Shown here one piece after another: positions 7,165 through 7,382 of a stretch of DNA of 7,382 nt. The notes under the pieces are model-generated. The model was not told where the DNA came from. It saw nothing but the letters and a program-made list of their open reading frames with translations, and did no database searches. Numbering within the stretch: position 1 is the stretch's first letter; every line of letters begins with the position of its first letter. Origin of the DNA: Candidatus Hydrogenedentota bacterium (GTDB lineage: Bacteria; Hydrogenedentota; Hydrogenedentia; Hydrogenedentales; SCBR16-9). The translations under genes and the position numbers were made by a program. The DNA lies in NCBI GenBank assembly GCA_007116095.1, contig SKJD01000499.1, positions 1 through 7,382 of the forward strand, given 5' to 3'.

Positions 7165-7231
7165 GGATATGTCGATCCAATAAACATATCTGAGGGGATA
7201 TGTCGAATTTTGTCCTGAAAATCGACATATC
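7165..7231. repeat. Repeated GGATATGTCGA words with a 14-bp hairpin between convergent genes
   Basis: GGATATGTCGA occurs at 7165-7175 and again at 7196-7206, 31 bases apart (about three helical turns). Its inverse TCGACATATC is at 7222-7231, and a shorter inverse ACATATC at 7184-7190. The second and third words form a hairpin, 7197-7211 with 7218-7231, of 14 pairs with one bulged A (7207) and a GTCCTG loop. No T-run follows on either strand, so it is not a standard intrinsic terminator, although its place between two converging genes would suit a bidirectional transcript end. Cooperative protein binding or a small mobile repeat are other options. The rest of 7106-7302 shows nothing recognisable. 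Confidence 0.6.
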
Positions 7232-7302
7232 GACCGAATGGCCCGCAGCTACAAGTCTGTTCCTGGATACGTAGCCATGGGGAGAACGGTACCCATCGTT
7301 CA

Positions 7303-7382
7303 TCAAAAGATTTCGGGCAGATAATGTGCAGTCAGCAAGGTCAGCACGAAGAGGGCGTAGAACGAAACAGCAGCGATAAGAA
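7303..7382 (-). CDS. C-terminal end of an unidentified, probably membrane protein
   Basis: Reading the minus strand from the right edge, one frame is open to a TGA at 7305-7303 and gives 25 residues. The first about 20 are strongly hydrophobic (IAAVSFYALFVLTLLTAHYL), followed by a short polar tail PEIF. This looks like the last transmembrane helix of a membrane protein whose body lies beyond the window, converging on murB with a 197-base gap. The other two minus-strand frames are less convincing: one has a stop within this stretch, and the other is open but cysteine- and arginine-rich. The piece is too short to name a family and could be a chance frame. Confidence 0.45.
   Translation of the reverse strand, partial: LIAAVSFYALFVLTLLTAHYLPEIF

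Noticed and set aside
7197..7231. Intrinsic terminator for murB
   Set aside because: The stem is strong, but no T-run follows on the plus strand and the stem base is not GC-rich. Kept only as a repeat or possible transcript end.
6737..7306. Minus-strand open frame reaching into the murB downstream gap
   Set aside because: Mostly antisense to murB. The more convincing minus-strand reading at the right edge is a different frame with a hydrophobic helix that stops at 7303.

Overview
The window is ordinary bacterial chromosomal DNA, moderately GC-rich (mid to upper 50s percent by eye), densely coding, with Shine-Dalgarno sites ahead of some genes. MurB implies a peptidoglycan-making bacterium. 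I cannot place it at phylum level from the sequence alone. I see no tRNA, rRNA, CRISPR, insertion sequence or phage gene.

Layout. Positions 1-3201 hold a minus-strand cluster transcribed mtnA -> cmk -> recJ: methylthioribose-1-phosphate isomerase (methionine salvage), cytidylate kinase (CDP/dCDP supply) and the single-strand exonuclease RecJ. RecJ runs off the left edge and lacks its C-terminus. cmk and recJ overlap by 10 bases; mtnA and cmk are 49 bases apart. Positions 3202-3653 are a 452-base divergent intergenic region. Its left part holds a predicted minus-strand mtnA promoter and a palindrome. Its right part holds a predicted plus-strand promoter and a GC-rich leader with several strong hairpins ahead of glgP.

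Positions 3654-7105 hold a plus-strand pair, glgP (alpha-glucan phosphorylase of the long form with the DUF3417 N-terminus) and murB (UDP-N-acetylenolpyruvoylglucosamine reductase), only 8 bases apart and probably cotranscribed. Positions 7106-7302 lie between convergent genes and contain repeated GGATATGTCGA words and a 14-bp hairpin. The right edge (7303-7382, minus) holds the hydrophobic C-terminal end of an unidentified, probably membrane-embedded protein.

The recognised proteins are housekeeping or central-metabolic enzymes with their key residues visible. They do not form one obvious pathway: the minus cluster links methionine salvage, nucleotide supply and DNA repair, and the plus pair links glucan breakdown to cell-wall precursor synthesis. 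The strongest candidate for something undescribed is the multi-hairpin glgP leader, where one segment can pair with either of two partners. The second is the repeat cluster after murB. Both are predictions by eye.
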